Shown here one piece after another: positions 21,010 through 34,400 of a DNA stretch of 64,000 bases. Positions within the stretch are counted from its first letter, which is position 1. The number at the start of each line of letters is the position of its first letter. The notes beneath the pieces are model-generated. The model searched no databases and had not been told where the DNA came from. It saw nothing but the letters and a program-made list of their open reading frames with translations. The position numbers and the translations under genes are program-made. This stretch comes from Centroberyx gerrardi. Lineage: Eukaryota > Chordata > Actinopteri > Beryciformes > Berycidae. The stretch is from assembly GCF_048128805.1 (NCBI RefSeq), contig NC_135997.1:28310315-28374314 (forward strand), in the 5' to 3' direction.

Positions 21010-23990
21010 TGTGAGAACCAGGCCCGCTAGAAACTACTGTCACCGCTAACCTCTCTCTATCCCTCTCTCTCTCCCTTTTTGCCCATCTCTCTCTCTCATC
21101 CTCTCATCCTTCTTTCACTTGTTCCCCCTGTCTCCTTTTCTCTCTTCTTCTTTTTCTCTCTCTGTACAGTTTAGGAGAAAAGGTTTTGGTCCTAAAATCA
21201 GTTCTCCGCCATTCAGAAATTGTGACACCTATTCTTACAAAATAATACAGCAAAGTTACGGCAAATGATGTTACTTTTTAAGATAGTAGGGAACTTCAGT
21301 CCTTGGTTGACTAAATGGGAACACTTTACAGACTGGATCCTCGGGATTTTAGCGACATTAAATGAGACAAGTTATGAATGGATATATACTGTAGTGTTTT
21401 GGGGATTAACTCTTTATAGTCAATTTTCCTTCTTGACTTATTAAATAGTCAGATTGTGCCAAGTGGTAAGTTTGAGATAACTGAAAAGCCCTTGTGAACA
21501 CTCATACACCCACTGGCCTTGTTCATGCTCACATTTCTTCAATGAAAAGCAACACAGAAGAGCTCAACAATGCTCAACACACTCAGATTTGGAGTCAAAT
21601 TTCAGTACTTTTTAAGCCATTACACTGTATTTTTCCCTCAGCAGCTTGTTACGAGCGTTTTGTTCTTAAACTTTATATTCCGGACATGTTTATTAGATCA
21701 TCTTAACATCAGACCTGTCACACATCCCAGCCCTACAGCAACAGAGTAGATAATTCCAGCTCTTCCCAGCTCAGTTTTCATGACACATCAGGGCTTTCAG
21801 CTTCAAGGCTTTATCGCCCCTAATGGCAGAATCGGCTTGCGGCATGGCATATAACACCATACACACTCACTGAAATGAACAGATGAAATACAAAAATGTG
21901 CATAATGGCAGGGTGGAAGTGTTCAGAGAGACTGTCCTTCAACTGCAGGACCCGGATTCAAGCTCCTGTGTAGGCAAGTAGCCTATTATTATAAAACAGT
22001 AGAAAGGGCAGTAGAGGAATGACTGGGGGAGTCAGAGGCAACAAGGAATATACAGTAACACAATACATAATCACAGTAAACTAGATAAAATACAAGAAAA
22101 TTACACAACACCTTAAACAAACTCGTGGAAAGGTGGGTGTTGTGTCAGGCTGAGGCCAGGCTGCAGTGAACTGGGGTTGAACCCGCAGTGTGACCCTACC
22201 GGTCACCCTGACCAAGGTGAGGCTATGGGAGCCTGGCTGGGAGTTTGGCACCTCTGGGTGGACGCCCACCCACAGTAGGCTCTGAGGCTGGGCTGCCTGC
22301 CACCTGTCTGGGCCTCCTGGGTCCACCAAACCCCCTCCATGACCTCCGCCATCTCTGTTCCTGCTGCATGGAATAATATAGAATTAGCTAAAACTGGAAT
22401 TAACCCTGTGGGGAAATTGGGTCGCAGCAAATAGTGATGGGATACAGCAAAGAAAAATAGAATTTAAATAAGACCAGAGCAAATGTTGGTTATATGAACA
22501 TACACTACTGACAGTCTCAACAGTATAAATGTATGAAAAAGTATGGACTATAGCATCAAGACTTACTTGACTTGACTTGCAGCAGTACTGCGACAAATTA
22601 AATATATATACAATATGAGAATTTACCAAAAACTGTGAAAGATGTATAGTATGAAATAAGTGAAAAATGTATAAAATACCAGTATATATGCAATATATAA
22701 CAAAAGAGAGGAAATATGAGAATATGAAAGAAAACCATATGTGAAAATTACAGCATGTATGCAGTAATAATAATGCAAAAATCTCCTTTCTTTCTCTCTC
22801 TTATCGGGAACCAATTTCTCCTATTGGAAAAGTACCAGAGTTGACCTCCTTCCACTGCTGTTGTTTGGACACCAGTGTGTCCAGACTGGGAAAGCTTCCC
22901 TGCTAGTTCAGCACTGATATGACTCTGTATTGTGGATCCCAGTACGACAGTCTGAGGTCCCAGTTAGAGTCATTTCTGCTGAGTGTCTGTGCGGTTCAGA
23001 CAGAAAAAGATAAGAAACCCACTGTGACCTCTGACCTCTCTGGATGGAATAAGCTGCAGAGTCTTCTTCCTCTTAGTGAGTTTGAAGCAGCTGTTTGGAC
23101 TATGGAAGATCGAGGGTTGGTACGTGTTGATGCTTTGATTAATGCTTAGGTCAGACTTTAAGACTGCTCCAATCTTCCAATCAGACTAAACGGCTGGGCT
23201 GCTTGCCATCCTGTCAGGAACCTGTTCACACTACACAACAGTACAAAGATGGGGCATCACACACATGGAGAGGAGAGATCACACACTACCTGATTCTGTC
23301 ATTCAAAAGCATTTACCCATACGTCCAGAACTGTTCACTGTAAATATAATTACAAAACAGGTGTTCTATGGTTTCTTGCTTTATTGTACAGAAGCTACTG
23401 TTTACATTTACATAACAAATGTATTTTGAAGTGTCACAAGGATAATATCGATGAAGAATTTCGTATGAGGCTTCTTTCACTTCATTTGTAATTGCATATT
23501 CATGTTGATTGATCCAGGCATACTGACATTTATTCCTGCAAATAAAATTGTATAGCAGCTTAGGTGAATTTGGGAATCTACTGATGTAAACTACCTACCT
23601 ACCGTTGTTGTTAAAGTGACTTCTCTACTGGTGCATTCTCTTTTTCACCCCCCTGTATTTAAATTCCTAATCTTGTTGGGCTCTGACTGGTCTGGAGTTG
23701 TCAAGAGGCACAAGTCTCCAGTCTATAGCCCGTTCACACTACAGGAGAATCTGCATCCACCGTTAGGATGGTCCAGTCAGGCGTAGAATGAGCGGAAAAA
23801 TCATCTGGTGTGACCTAGCATTAAGTGAGGCAATGAGAAGGTCAGGTTTGGGAATTTGGGCCACTACAGCTGCCGAGAATAGAGGTGTAGATTGGAAAAC
23901 AGTGAAGAGTGAAAAAGGTAATAAAGGATGTAAACACAAATAAAATCAAAATCAAAAAGAGACCGACTTTACCATGTTAAAATATGGGGA
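21010..23990. other. Intergenic, no gene recognised
   Basis: Contains a CT-rich stretch (21050-21170), a family B copy (21266-21380), a retroposon-tail-like fragment (22395-22430) and otherwise unremarkable AT-rich DNA. The open frame at 22919-23149 has no family resemblance that I can name. Confidence 0.5.
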
Positions 23991-23994
23991 TATA

Positions 23995-24210
23995 TTTCAT
24001 TTTAGGCATTTAGCCGACATGCCAGAGCAACACACAGTGAGGTCAACAGTGGAATGAGCTTCAATTCCTAGATCACCAATATTACAAGCAACCAATAGTA
24101 AGGAGGTCAAAGGTCAGTGGTCACAGCTCCCTGATAATTGATGGAACACATATTATCGTGACCCTAAAACGATCATGAATGATAGAGAAGTGCTGGGGAA
24201 AATCATGGAT
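23995..24210 (+). repeat. Dispersed repeat family A, copy 5
   Basis: Full set of blocks. Half-sites AGGTCA 24104-24109, AGGTCA 24111-24116, TGGTCA 24118-24123, separated by single A and G. The first two form an exact DR1. Confidence 0.85.
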
Positions 24211-24222
24211 GATCATCATGGG

Positions 24223-24425
24223 CAGCAGGGTGGTGTAGTGACCAGGGAGGGGTAGGGAGAGTGGGGAGGTTCTGGGTTCAAGCCCCCAGTCGTTCCACCC
24301 TGCTGAAGTGTCCTTGAGCAAGACAAGCTGGCTCTACCAGCTCCAGGGCTGCTGCTCTGCAGCTGACCCTGACCTCTGACCTCCCTGTGGAGGGGGGAGA
24401 GAGAAAAGAGGGTTTTCCTACAGGA
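24223..24425 (+). repeat. tRNA-derived SINE, family S1
   Basis: Box A-like 'gcagggtggtgtagtgacc', box B 'ggttcaagccc', then 'gtccttgagcaagacaagct' and a tail 'gagagaaaagagggttttcc'. An inverted copy lies at 49725-49870. Confidence 0.7.
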
Positions 24426-24759
24426 AGCAATAGAGGAGCACATTACTTTATTGTGAATCAGTCCTAGGTGAAGTTATGATCTGTCTGAAATCCGTGTAGT
24501 GATAGGGAATTGTGTGGTTACTGGGCTCAGCCTGTTTGAGGCCTGTGAGAAATGGTGGTGTGTGTGTGTTGTGTGTGTGTGTAAGGGGTGGTGGTGGTGG
24601 TGTGTGTGGGGGGGGCATTCTGCACCCTGGGTGTGAAACATAGCAGGCAGCCTGATATGGTAAACTGGACTGGAGGGGTCAAACAGAGGTGGACAATAAA
24701 TTTCATCTAATTGTAAGAGAGTGACATTCGCTGAACATTTCACCCTACGGGACAATAAA

Positions 24760-24830
24760 GGATTGAATTGAATTGAATTGAATTGAATTGAATTGAATTG
24801 AATTGAATTGAATTGAATTGAATTGAATTG
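24760..24830. repeat. (GAATT)n pentanucleotide microsatellite
   Basis: About 14 perfect units following 'gggacaataaaggattgaat', a typical retroposon tail that seeds such arrays. It gives a false FNSIQ repeat frame on the minus strand. Confidence 0.95.
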
Positions 24831-24839
24831 TCTTTCACA

Positions 24840-26060
24840 CAACTGGAAACGTCTATACTACTATATTTTCTGTATTTGAAAATGTGCACAATTTGTGTTA
24901 AAACAACAATTGTGTATTGATTTGATGAGAATGCTATGATAATATTCTATTACTCTGGACCTTTTCAAACTGTGAAAACCTACAAATGAACCTATAACTG
25001 AAGTAATGTTGATCTGCCAAATCTCCCTCCAATTAAATTCAAACAAAATCAAACGTTAAAATTCAAGCCATTAGTGCCCGAGAAGAACATGCATGTTCTC
25101 TTCACTGCCCACTGCAGTTTGACATCCTGCTAAACCTGGTGGACGGATCAGCAGTGTGTCTTCACACCTCGGCCAGAGTAAACACATCCTCCTACTACTG
25201 ACACTTGCTCACACTTGTGTGCTGCCATGTTTTTACAAGCCCCCCCCGCCCCGCAAGCCCAGCTGCTATAGACATGGGAACAGGAATACTCCCACTCACT
25301 GATATGATACATAATATCATATCAAAATTATACTATTACATTGTCATTTTGAGGTTCAAGTCTGTCACTAACTGGTAGGCCGTGAGAGGAAAGATTCAGC
25401 GTTTTCTTGACAAATAAAAAATTCTCGCACATCAAATACAATTACATTTTTTTTATTTTTTACCATCACAAAACAAAACAAAAAATTCAAGGTTCGTCTG
25501 TTCCTGTGTGTTAGAACAGAGACAAACAGTGCAGCACTGCAACGCTAATTTACTCTCTGTCCACTAACTCAACATACTGTAAAACTTCCCACCTGTCTTC
25601 ACAAGTTTCTCTATCTGCCATAGTAAATATTCCCAATGCACTCTCCTTCCAGGGAATGCTATCTTCTCCTCAGCTTACTTTAAAAGGAAGAACATTAGCT
25701 GTTGAATTCACTCTGTCTAACCTGCGCTGCCACCTTTACATCATGAGGACCACAGCGGAAATGAATCTGACTTCATCATGACATCCTCCGTGATTTTATT
25801 TGACGTTTCATGTGTTTTTCCAAGTTGTCAAATCACATTAAATCAAATCAGAAACTCCCATTACTACTACTGACACATACGGTAGCCACTTAGTAGTTAA
25901 CTAACATTCAAAGTTTAGAAAGAAGGGGCTTATCTTCACAATCGTGATGCTGCTTTGATTGTTTCCTTCATTGCACCCCATTTTGCATCTATCTATCTAT
26001 CAACCAGGGAATCGGACTGTACGCCCTCACATTAATACATCCTGTTCATACAGCTGAAGG
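24840..26060. other. Intergenic, no gene
   Basis: AT-rich spacer. A lone T-box half-site TCACACCT at 25162-25169 is the only motif noted. Confidence 0.45.
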
Positions 26061-26061
26061 A

Positions 26062-27012
26062 TTTATTCCAGTCATGTTGGAGCTACTATTTTACAACTAA
26101 TATACACGTGTCTAAAGTATGTACAACAGCAAATACAATATTGGTAGTCAGGCTATAGTGTTTAGTAAATATATAGACATGTGGAGAACAGCCACACACA
26201 CACACAGCTCAGTCATGCCAAAAAAAAGTAACGTGCTCCTTAGAAATCTTGATACATGTTGTCAGAAATGCAGCAGGTTCTGTAACACTGTTCTTCACCA
26301 GAACGTCAAAAAGAGAGCATAATATCAAAATATCTAAACTCACAGTTTTATATCATTCTTTTTTAGAAAAAACAGATGAATAAACAAACAGAACAGAACA
26401 ATTCCTTACATTTTGTCATGGCAAGATTTGACAGACAAGACTCAGACTCTACGTTATCACTAGCTAGAACACAGCGCTACAGTTAAGGACGGACACTATG
26501 GCTCAGAGTCAAGACGACAGAAACAGAAGGAGAATCCAGTCTGGCGCTCGGGTCGGGTTTGGATCAACACTGAGAAACGGGACCGGATTCGATCAGGAAA
26601 TACATTCCACACTTAATAAAATGATCGATCCAGGAGTAGACCTAGAGAAGACGAACCAAGCGACCACATGTGAACTAAAGCAGAACAAACTATCGACCAT
26701 AGAGACCAAGGGGCAGTGTGGAATAAACAAAGACTTGGTGGATGAGTGAGAAGTCTCCTCCAGTGGTTACACTGCTGCTGAGCCTCGGCTGTGAATACAA
26801 CAGCGTTCAAATTCAAATTGTGACTGTCAGTCCCCTCACCTTCCTTTTTTCTTCAACCAGAGATTTAAATCAAAGCACAACATGGTACCATGAACTACAT
26901 TACCTTTCAAGTACATTAGACATAGTTCTCATCTCTTGTATTAATCTTTCTTTTACACAAACCTCAAACATAAAATTTGCTACACTGGGTGCATGCATGC
27001 ATGTATGTGCAA

Positions 27013-27044
<32 letters not shown>

Positions 27045-27380
27045 GGGAGGGGGGGTAGACATTTAAAGAATAACAAACACACATTTTCACATGTTGCGAC
27101 AGAAATAGTGGGGCAGCCTGAGTGGCTAACAGAGGGTGCGGAGGGCAACCAGAGGTTTACATAGGCAACCAGACAGATTTTTAAGATCATATAACCATGA
27201 CTCAGCCTCTCTGCTCTTTCACACACACACACACACATACAGCTCAGATAGCATGGCCGTCCCTCCCTCCCTCTCTCTCCCTCTCTCTCTCTCTCTCTCA
27301 ACTTAACCCAGTACTTTCCAAACTTTTACACATAGCTATACTGTGTTTTTTTGGCCTGGAGGCTGCAGGAGTTTGGCTTT
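26062..27380 (-). other. sv2b: Probable sv2b 3' UTR
   Basis: Follows the sv2b stop. The first clear minus-strand AATAAA (TTTATT at 26062-26067) would give a UTR of about 1.3 kb. It includes CA/GT tracts at 26191, 27012-27040 and 27222-27238, and a CT tract at 27267-27299. Open frames inside it, such as 26498-26749 (+), show no protein family features. Confidence 0.4.
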
Positions 27381-28686
27381 TCAAGAGAGGACTTTCTCCC
27401 GGGTTTCGGGCAGCTTGAGAGCCAGCAGACCTCCGCAGACGAGGGCGGCGAAGGCCAGGAAGATGGGGATGATCTTAGTGACGCCGATGAAGGCGGCGAA
27501 GATGAAGCTGCCGATGATGGCCGCAAACTTACAGATCCCGTTCAGGATACCGAACGCCGTCCCTCTGCAGAGACACAGAGAGAAAGATGAGGTGGCATGG
27601 GTTTAGATGGCTATCTGGAGAATAAATGGGTGAGGATGAGACGCAGAAATGAAAAATGTATTGACAGTGCAAAACAAATTTCTCCCTGGGGCACTGCTAT
27701 CTGTCTCAAGAATAGGAAAGGGGCGGTACAAAGGAAATTATAGAAAGACATTGTAAAAAGGCAAAAGGTCCAACTATGTGCAGGCAAAACGAATACTGCC
27801 GGCCAGTAGGTGGCATGCTGGTCAATGAAAGACAATTGATTGGTTAAAAGAAACAGAATCAGAATTCTCCTCTCTTCTAGCTCCCACCTCCATCCTTGCT
27901 TGCAAATTACAGTTCACACACATTCATTTTGTTTTGACAGGGATTGAACCACTGACACACTGAAAAGTCTGCGTACGCAAAATGCAAGTTTATAATGTAA
28001 TTGAAAAGGGTTTTGAAAGAACAAATCCATTTGTCTTGCTCTTTTTACTCAATTTTTCATGCTCAAATCAATTTAACAGGGAAATATCTTCATGTTTACT
28101 CATCATAGTCTTGTTCCTACAAAGGCTCAATTTAGCAATGCTTGCTCTAGCGTAGCCTCAAGATGTCACTGCACATCGTTTAGATTTACTTGCATCTTGA
28201 ATCCAAATGCGACTACATGTATGTGCAAATCCAGACATGACCAAACTTACACATGTCCATATTTCTCTACCATACAAGGCTATTTATTGGATTTGTTGGA
28301 CTTGGAGTGGTCTGTCTCTGAGACATCCTGAGTTGCTTTAGAAAACAAACATCAGGGTCTGTTTTTCACATGTATCTGTTTTGTATATTCTCAAGGAGGA
28401 GCCCGTCTTCATCCGGCTGATTCTTGCTGCACAGTATGTGGTGAAGATTTCCTTTTAGCCGAGGGGTAAAGTTGGACCACAGCACCGGAGGGGTAAAGTT
28501 GGACTGTACCTTTTAGCCGAGGGGTAGAGCTCTACAGAAATGACCTCCAGGCCGTTCCACGCCGCCACGCTGACGCCATAGAACAGACACTGCCAGCAGA
28601 TTACAGCTCCCTGACTGAAACTCAACAGCAACAGGAAGGTACAGGCAGAGGAGGCCAGCATTGACCCTCCTACAGGAGAGAGAGAG

Positions 28687-28731
<45 letters not shown>

Positions 28732-30668
28732 CAGAGAGATGGAAGTTTGACAGATGATGATACACTGAAACAGATCTGACAACAGACACGCTCTCTGCAT
28801 CTGATCTCACCTATAATTCTGATCCTTCCTATCTTGTCCATGAAGAGCGCTGAGATGATGTTGCCGGGCAACACGGCTAAGCTGCCCAGGAAGCTGACCA
28901 TGTAGATGACGATGTCGTTCTCCTCCTGGAAGTTAAGGTGGCAGCCTTTCTTCGGGTGGAGGAAGGTGGTGTTCTCCATTCGACAGTCTTTGAACTTTTC
29001 GTGCCAGAGGTCTGGAGAGTACGGAGGGAAGGGAGAGAGATTCACTCTTACATTTATGTGTTTACATTTTACACTGGGGCCGACGCTCTTATCCTCTCTG
29101 TGGCATCAACTTCAGAGAGACCTGGAAACTCTCTTATCCAGAGCGACTTGCAACAGTAGAATAAGCTTAAATTCCTAGATCACCAACATTACAAGCAACC
29201 AATAGGAGGTCAAAGGTCAGAGGTCACAGCACCCAGACAATAGATGGAACAAATATCCACTGTTCTCTAGACTGATCGTGGATGAAGTTGGAAGAAATAG
29301 AATCACATTAGATTAAAGCTGAGGAGCAAGCCTTATGGGATCTCGCTATTGACACAAGAAAAAATCTCCCTCTTGTGAATATTTTTGTATGACTTTGCAA
29401 GTCATTTTGTGAATCAAATTTCTTTTGATATACTATATTTCATACCACTAATGACTTGGCTTTAGTGAACTCCGGGCCTTAACGGAGCCAGCAGTGCAAA
29501 AGTGCTGTGCAAATTTTGTTATGATCATTTATTACCAATCCCATGTGGTACCTGTGTTATAGAAGACAGTGTTTTTGATGGTGCAATTCTCAAAGAAGGT
29601 GTTGGTGGACTTGATGTCCTCAAAGTAGCAGTTCTCAAACAGCGAATCCTCAAACTTCACAGACTTAATCTCTATGTTTGCAAACCTAAATAAAGGAGAC
29701 AAAAAAAAAACACATCAAAGAGAAACATGAACAACCGGTGAATTATGACTTTAAAGAGAAGGCTCAACTTCTGAAGTATTTTTTTTTTTCCAATTTGACA
29801 TTAATAAAATGTAAAGGTTTATTCAGTTGAATAGAACATTCATACCACCTTAGGCATTTTGTTACCCACGCTCTTGGTTTTAAATAACTGCAAACAAGAA
29901 ACTTTTTCTGCTTGCTTCTTTAAAACTTAGAACCAGGACACAGAACAAATCCATATTACTTAGGTCTTCATTCTTCTTGTACCCTAAATACAATTTATAT
30001 ACTTGATTTTCAACATAACAAGAAAGTGGTTCCTACTGAGGTTTTTACAAAACATCACTTTAACTATGAATGAATGAATGAATGAATAGAACAGCACATT
30101 TACTTATGCATGGGAGCCAATGTAACTATCCCTTGTGCTGTTTGATCCTGTGTATTAGTAAATGTACTATACTCTATACAATACATACAGTGCCTTCAGA
30201 GAGTATTCAACCCCCTTTACTTCTGCACATTTGTGGTTTAACAGCCTGGATTCAAAATGGAATTTTTGTCACTGATCTTTACACAATAACCCCTAATGTC
30301 AAAGTGGGTTTATTTATTTACAAATTGTTACAAATAAATTAAAAATGAGTATTCATCCCTTGAGTTAAGGTGCATCCAATAACCCTTTGAAAGCCCCTGA
30401 GTTGTCTCTATTGGAGTGCACTTGTGGCCAATGCAACTGATTGGACATGATTCACAACACATTTGTCAGTATAAGGTGTAGAGGGTGCTGAGGGAACCTA
30501 CTTGTCGTGGATGTACTCTCCCTCGCGGTGGATCTGGTTGACCAGGGAGAAGTTGAAGTGGAACCGTTCCACCCGCTCTCGGTGGAACACCCGCACCTTG
30601 GCCTCGTACTCCTCGTACTGCATGTACTTGATCATATCAGGGAACCACACTCCCAACCCGTGGTAGCT

Positions 30669-30706
<38 letters not shown>

Positions 30707-31428
30707 GACAGACACAAAGACGAGAGATTTTAGACTTTAATCACCGGAAAAACTGTTAAAAAACTTTAAGTCTCACCTCTCCATGTGGGCCTACAGGCTA
30801 AATAGTTAAATACTAAATGGCTGTTGCTACCTGAAGGCCAGGCAGAACCAGATGACAACCAGGAAGAGGCCCTGCAGTCTGAGCTCTGGAGCCGACAACG
30901 ACATCATGTTGGCCATCACCTGGAAGACAGACAGACAGACAGACAGACAGAAAGACAGACATTAGCTATAAGACAGACGTCACACACCATACTGTCTTCA
31001 TCTTATGACTCATGAGGGTTTTTTCCACATTAAATAATAAATACAATATATGATTATCATTATCATTACCACTCTGTCACCCTGTATGCCTAAATTCCCC
31101 CATTTTCCTGAAATTGGCGGTTCAATGATGTGAGGGATGTTTTTTCCCCATTAGCCTTGTTGTTGAGACCAATAGCGAGGTTAGAAAGTATTGGGTAACA
31201 CTGGGAAGATAACATTACATCCTGTGTTTCAGTAAAGTCTATTCTATTGTGTTCTATTGTGTAGGTGTGACTGGCTGACCTGCTGCAGCATGGTCATGTG
31301 TCTGATGGTCCAGCGCTGGAAGGCGGTGCCGGTGTCACTCTGGATCTCTATGAACTCGTCGTCCTGGGCCTTGGGGGTGTTGATATTGGTCACCTTGACA
31401 GGGAGGAGGGGGCCGTCATCATCATCAG

Positions 31429-31470
<42 letters not shown>

Positions 31471-34400
31471 TATCATTACCAGCATTGTTATTATTAGTGG
31501 AGTGATCGGCCTTATTTCAAAATACTGGCACTTGTTTTTTTCCACTTGTTCTTCTTTAATAAAAAGTAAATGGCTTGAATATTTCCTTTTCAGAAGAAGC
31601 GTGGGCAAACATCCTAAGAAAATGTCAACAGAAATTCACACCAGATTAATTCAATTCAAGATTCTGAACAGTGTTTATGGGCCAGCTTCCAAAATGACAT
31701 GGGAAGGAATGCCGCACAATCAAAGCTTCATTTGCATATTTTATTCAGCGTTTCAACAGGCAAGCTGTCTTCATCATGTTATCTGTCACTGTAACATTTG
31801 CGCTGATATTGAAACAGGTGGAGCTCATCAAGTCACATGGTCGGAGCAACAGGTGGAGCTCATTATTACTATTGTCGGTGTTTATGATGTCCACTGAATT
31901 GATGTATAAGAGCGTCTTTTGTGTATACGGTGTACACATTTGTTACCTTGTTTTTTTTCTTTTTGCATATTTTCCTTAATTATGTATTCTGTCACTTGTA
32001 ATCTTTCATTTTGAGACTGTTATGATTGCCTGATTAACTCTTGTGACTCCTAATAATGAGCTACACCTGTTGCTCTGACCATGTGACTTGACGAGCTCCA
32101 TCTGGTTCAATATCAGCTGTGTTGAAACGGTGAATAAGAAACGCAAACGGAGCTCCTATGTAACTAAACAGAGCTTCTATGCACTTATGTGTTCCTATGT
32201 AAGTTCATGCTACCAGTCCCAGAACCTCACCAAGTTTTGGCGTCTCATGCACAAGTGTATTGAGAGATTCCTCCACCTTGAAGGACACGCTTCCCTCACC
32301 ATGCACTGAATGGGCTCAAGCTGTGATCATGCTGGGTAGAAGATTGCTTGTCTGACAGCGGAAGTCGGCATATATGCCCGGTCACTGAGAGACTAAGTAG
32401 CAGCATATGAGCTGTCTTTCTCACTTTTTCATGGAATAGGAAAGTGCTTCCTAAAATTGGAGAGGTATTTTGATTCAGAGGTCTTAAAGATTAAGGCTGG
32501 TGTTTTTTAATGCATTGCTTACCGTCAACAAATCCTATGAAAATAACAAAATCAACAATGCGTTTGCTCTACTCCCGTTACTTTCTGACTTCCCACGTAC
32601 CGTTTTTAGCCGTCAACCCGGAAATCATTGGCTCCAATTGTAAGCTAAAAACCTTGAAATATAGCTCACAAAGACATAGTTTCAATTTTAAAAATCGCTA
32701 ACTGTTACCACGAAAAGTCAGACTGTTGTAGTTATTACCAAATGAAATTCAAATGGGAACAAATTCTTCATTACGCCGGGGGCTACTTTCGGTGCTACGG
32801 AACTACTTTCCTGACATCGCAAACATGTTTACAGCCGGCTTATTAAGTTGTTTGAGGAAAAAGTCGGCTGGCCCGGTGCATCGTGATGATGAAATATGTT
32901 GCCCAGAGCAACGGCATGGCTCTTTGACGTGTTTTTAATCGTTTTTTTAATACAATGGAGTTCTATGGCTGCTGGGACATGGCTGCATTGGGCATCGGCT
33001 ACATGGACGAGACTTGCTGGCAAAAGAAAAAAAGAAAATTGCTGATTTTGTTATTTTCATAGGATTTGTTGACGGTAAGCAATGCATTAAAAAACACCAG
33101 CCTCATCCTTTAAGCTCAATTCCCATATTATCCCCTTTAATCTGCCCTGCACCAGTTGTAACACAGACTCCTGTTATATCTCCTTCATTTTATTTTGTTA
33201 ACGGCTTGTTAAGATGGATATTTGACACTCGGTGATGGAGCAGAACGGCAGTGTTGTTGTGAATAGAGACTCACAGTGAAGACTCTCTCCGGCTCTCCCT
33301 TGGCCTTCCAGTTGGTGTCGTGGACCTGTCGCAGGATCATCCACGCCTCGTCATGTCTGGCATTCTGAAACACACACAGGCTTTCTTTAGAGGGTTCGAG
33401 GGGTCCTTGAAGGGGTTTCAGGGGGTCTCCAGCAAGATATGCAGTAGTTTAATTTCACTAGGATTTAATTTAATAGAAATTACCCAAATTACATAATGTG
33501 TAAGAATGAATATTCAAATCATGTCACTCTCACCGCTATTATCTCCCCATATACAGTGTAGTCATTTCAACTCAGTACTAAATAAAAAGCAACGATAATG
33601 TTCCCATAAGGTCCCTGGGACTACATCTGATCAAATGGGGGTGCGGGGGCCATAATGTGTGTCTATTTGGGGGTCTGTTGAGAAGCCCGGCTGTAACATA
33701 CACACACAATACCACAGGTGGTTAAACTGCTGACAATATCCTGGATGAGAAACATGGGTGGGTGCTGTCCCGCTGACGCCTTAGCAGCCCCTCGCTACCT
33801 AGCACAGCGGTGGGATGTCGCTGTGGTGCCTCATGACTCATCATTTTTAACCAATCACAACTTGATGCTTAATAGTGTACACCGACATAACGAATATTAG
33901 GAAAGGGAACTTACAACTAGTATCTATCCTGTTCATCCTGAGCTCCATGCTGTTTTCCAGCCCCAGCCTTCAGGTTACGTGTTCAAGCGTACCTGACAGT
34001 GGATGCTGAGGGAGGGGGTGGATTTGAACTGGCAACCTCATTTCCAGTGTCTTACCTCCAGGAGGAATCGTGGGCTCTCCGGCATGAAGATGACTCCGAC
34101 CAGCGCGGCCAGGGCAGGGAAGATACACACCAGAATAAACAGCCTCCAGCTGTGGAGCTGGAACTCTGTGCCGATGGCGAAGCCCCAGCCTGCAACACAA
34201 CAGCAAACCCATGAGCTGCACAGGAATATTTTGAAAACCCATCTTTGTAACTTAAAATTCAGTTTCCAATTCAGTCAAATGTCCCTACAAAACTTTTCTT
34301 ATATGCACTAACTTTTCCACTTTGGATGTGTCATTTGTATTCAAAACATTGCTTGAGACTGACAAGTTGGGCCAGGTTTGGACCCACACAGAATAATTTT

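Noticed and set aside
24474..24842. FNSIQ-repeat open frame
   Set aside because: Product of the (GAATT)n microsatellite.
28455..29045. Single 196-codon sv2b ORF
   Set aside because: Spans two real exons (10 and 11) joined by reading through the CT-repeat intron; splice sites at 28811 and 28669 resolve it.
31298..31897. 199-codon plus-strand frame with poly-Ile
   Set aside because: Antisense to sv2b exon 6 and runs through the (CAT)n tract and the inverted-repeat element.
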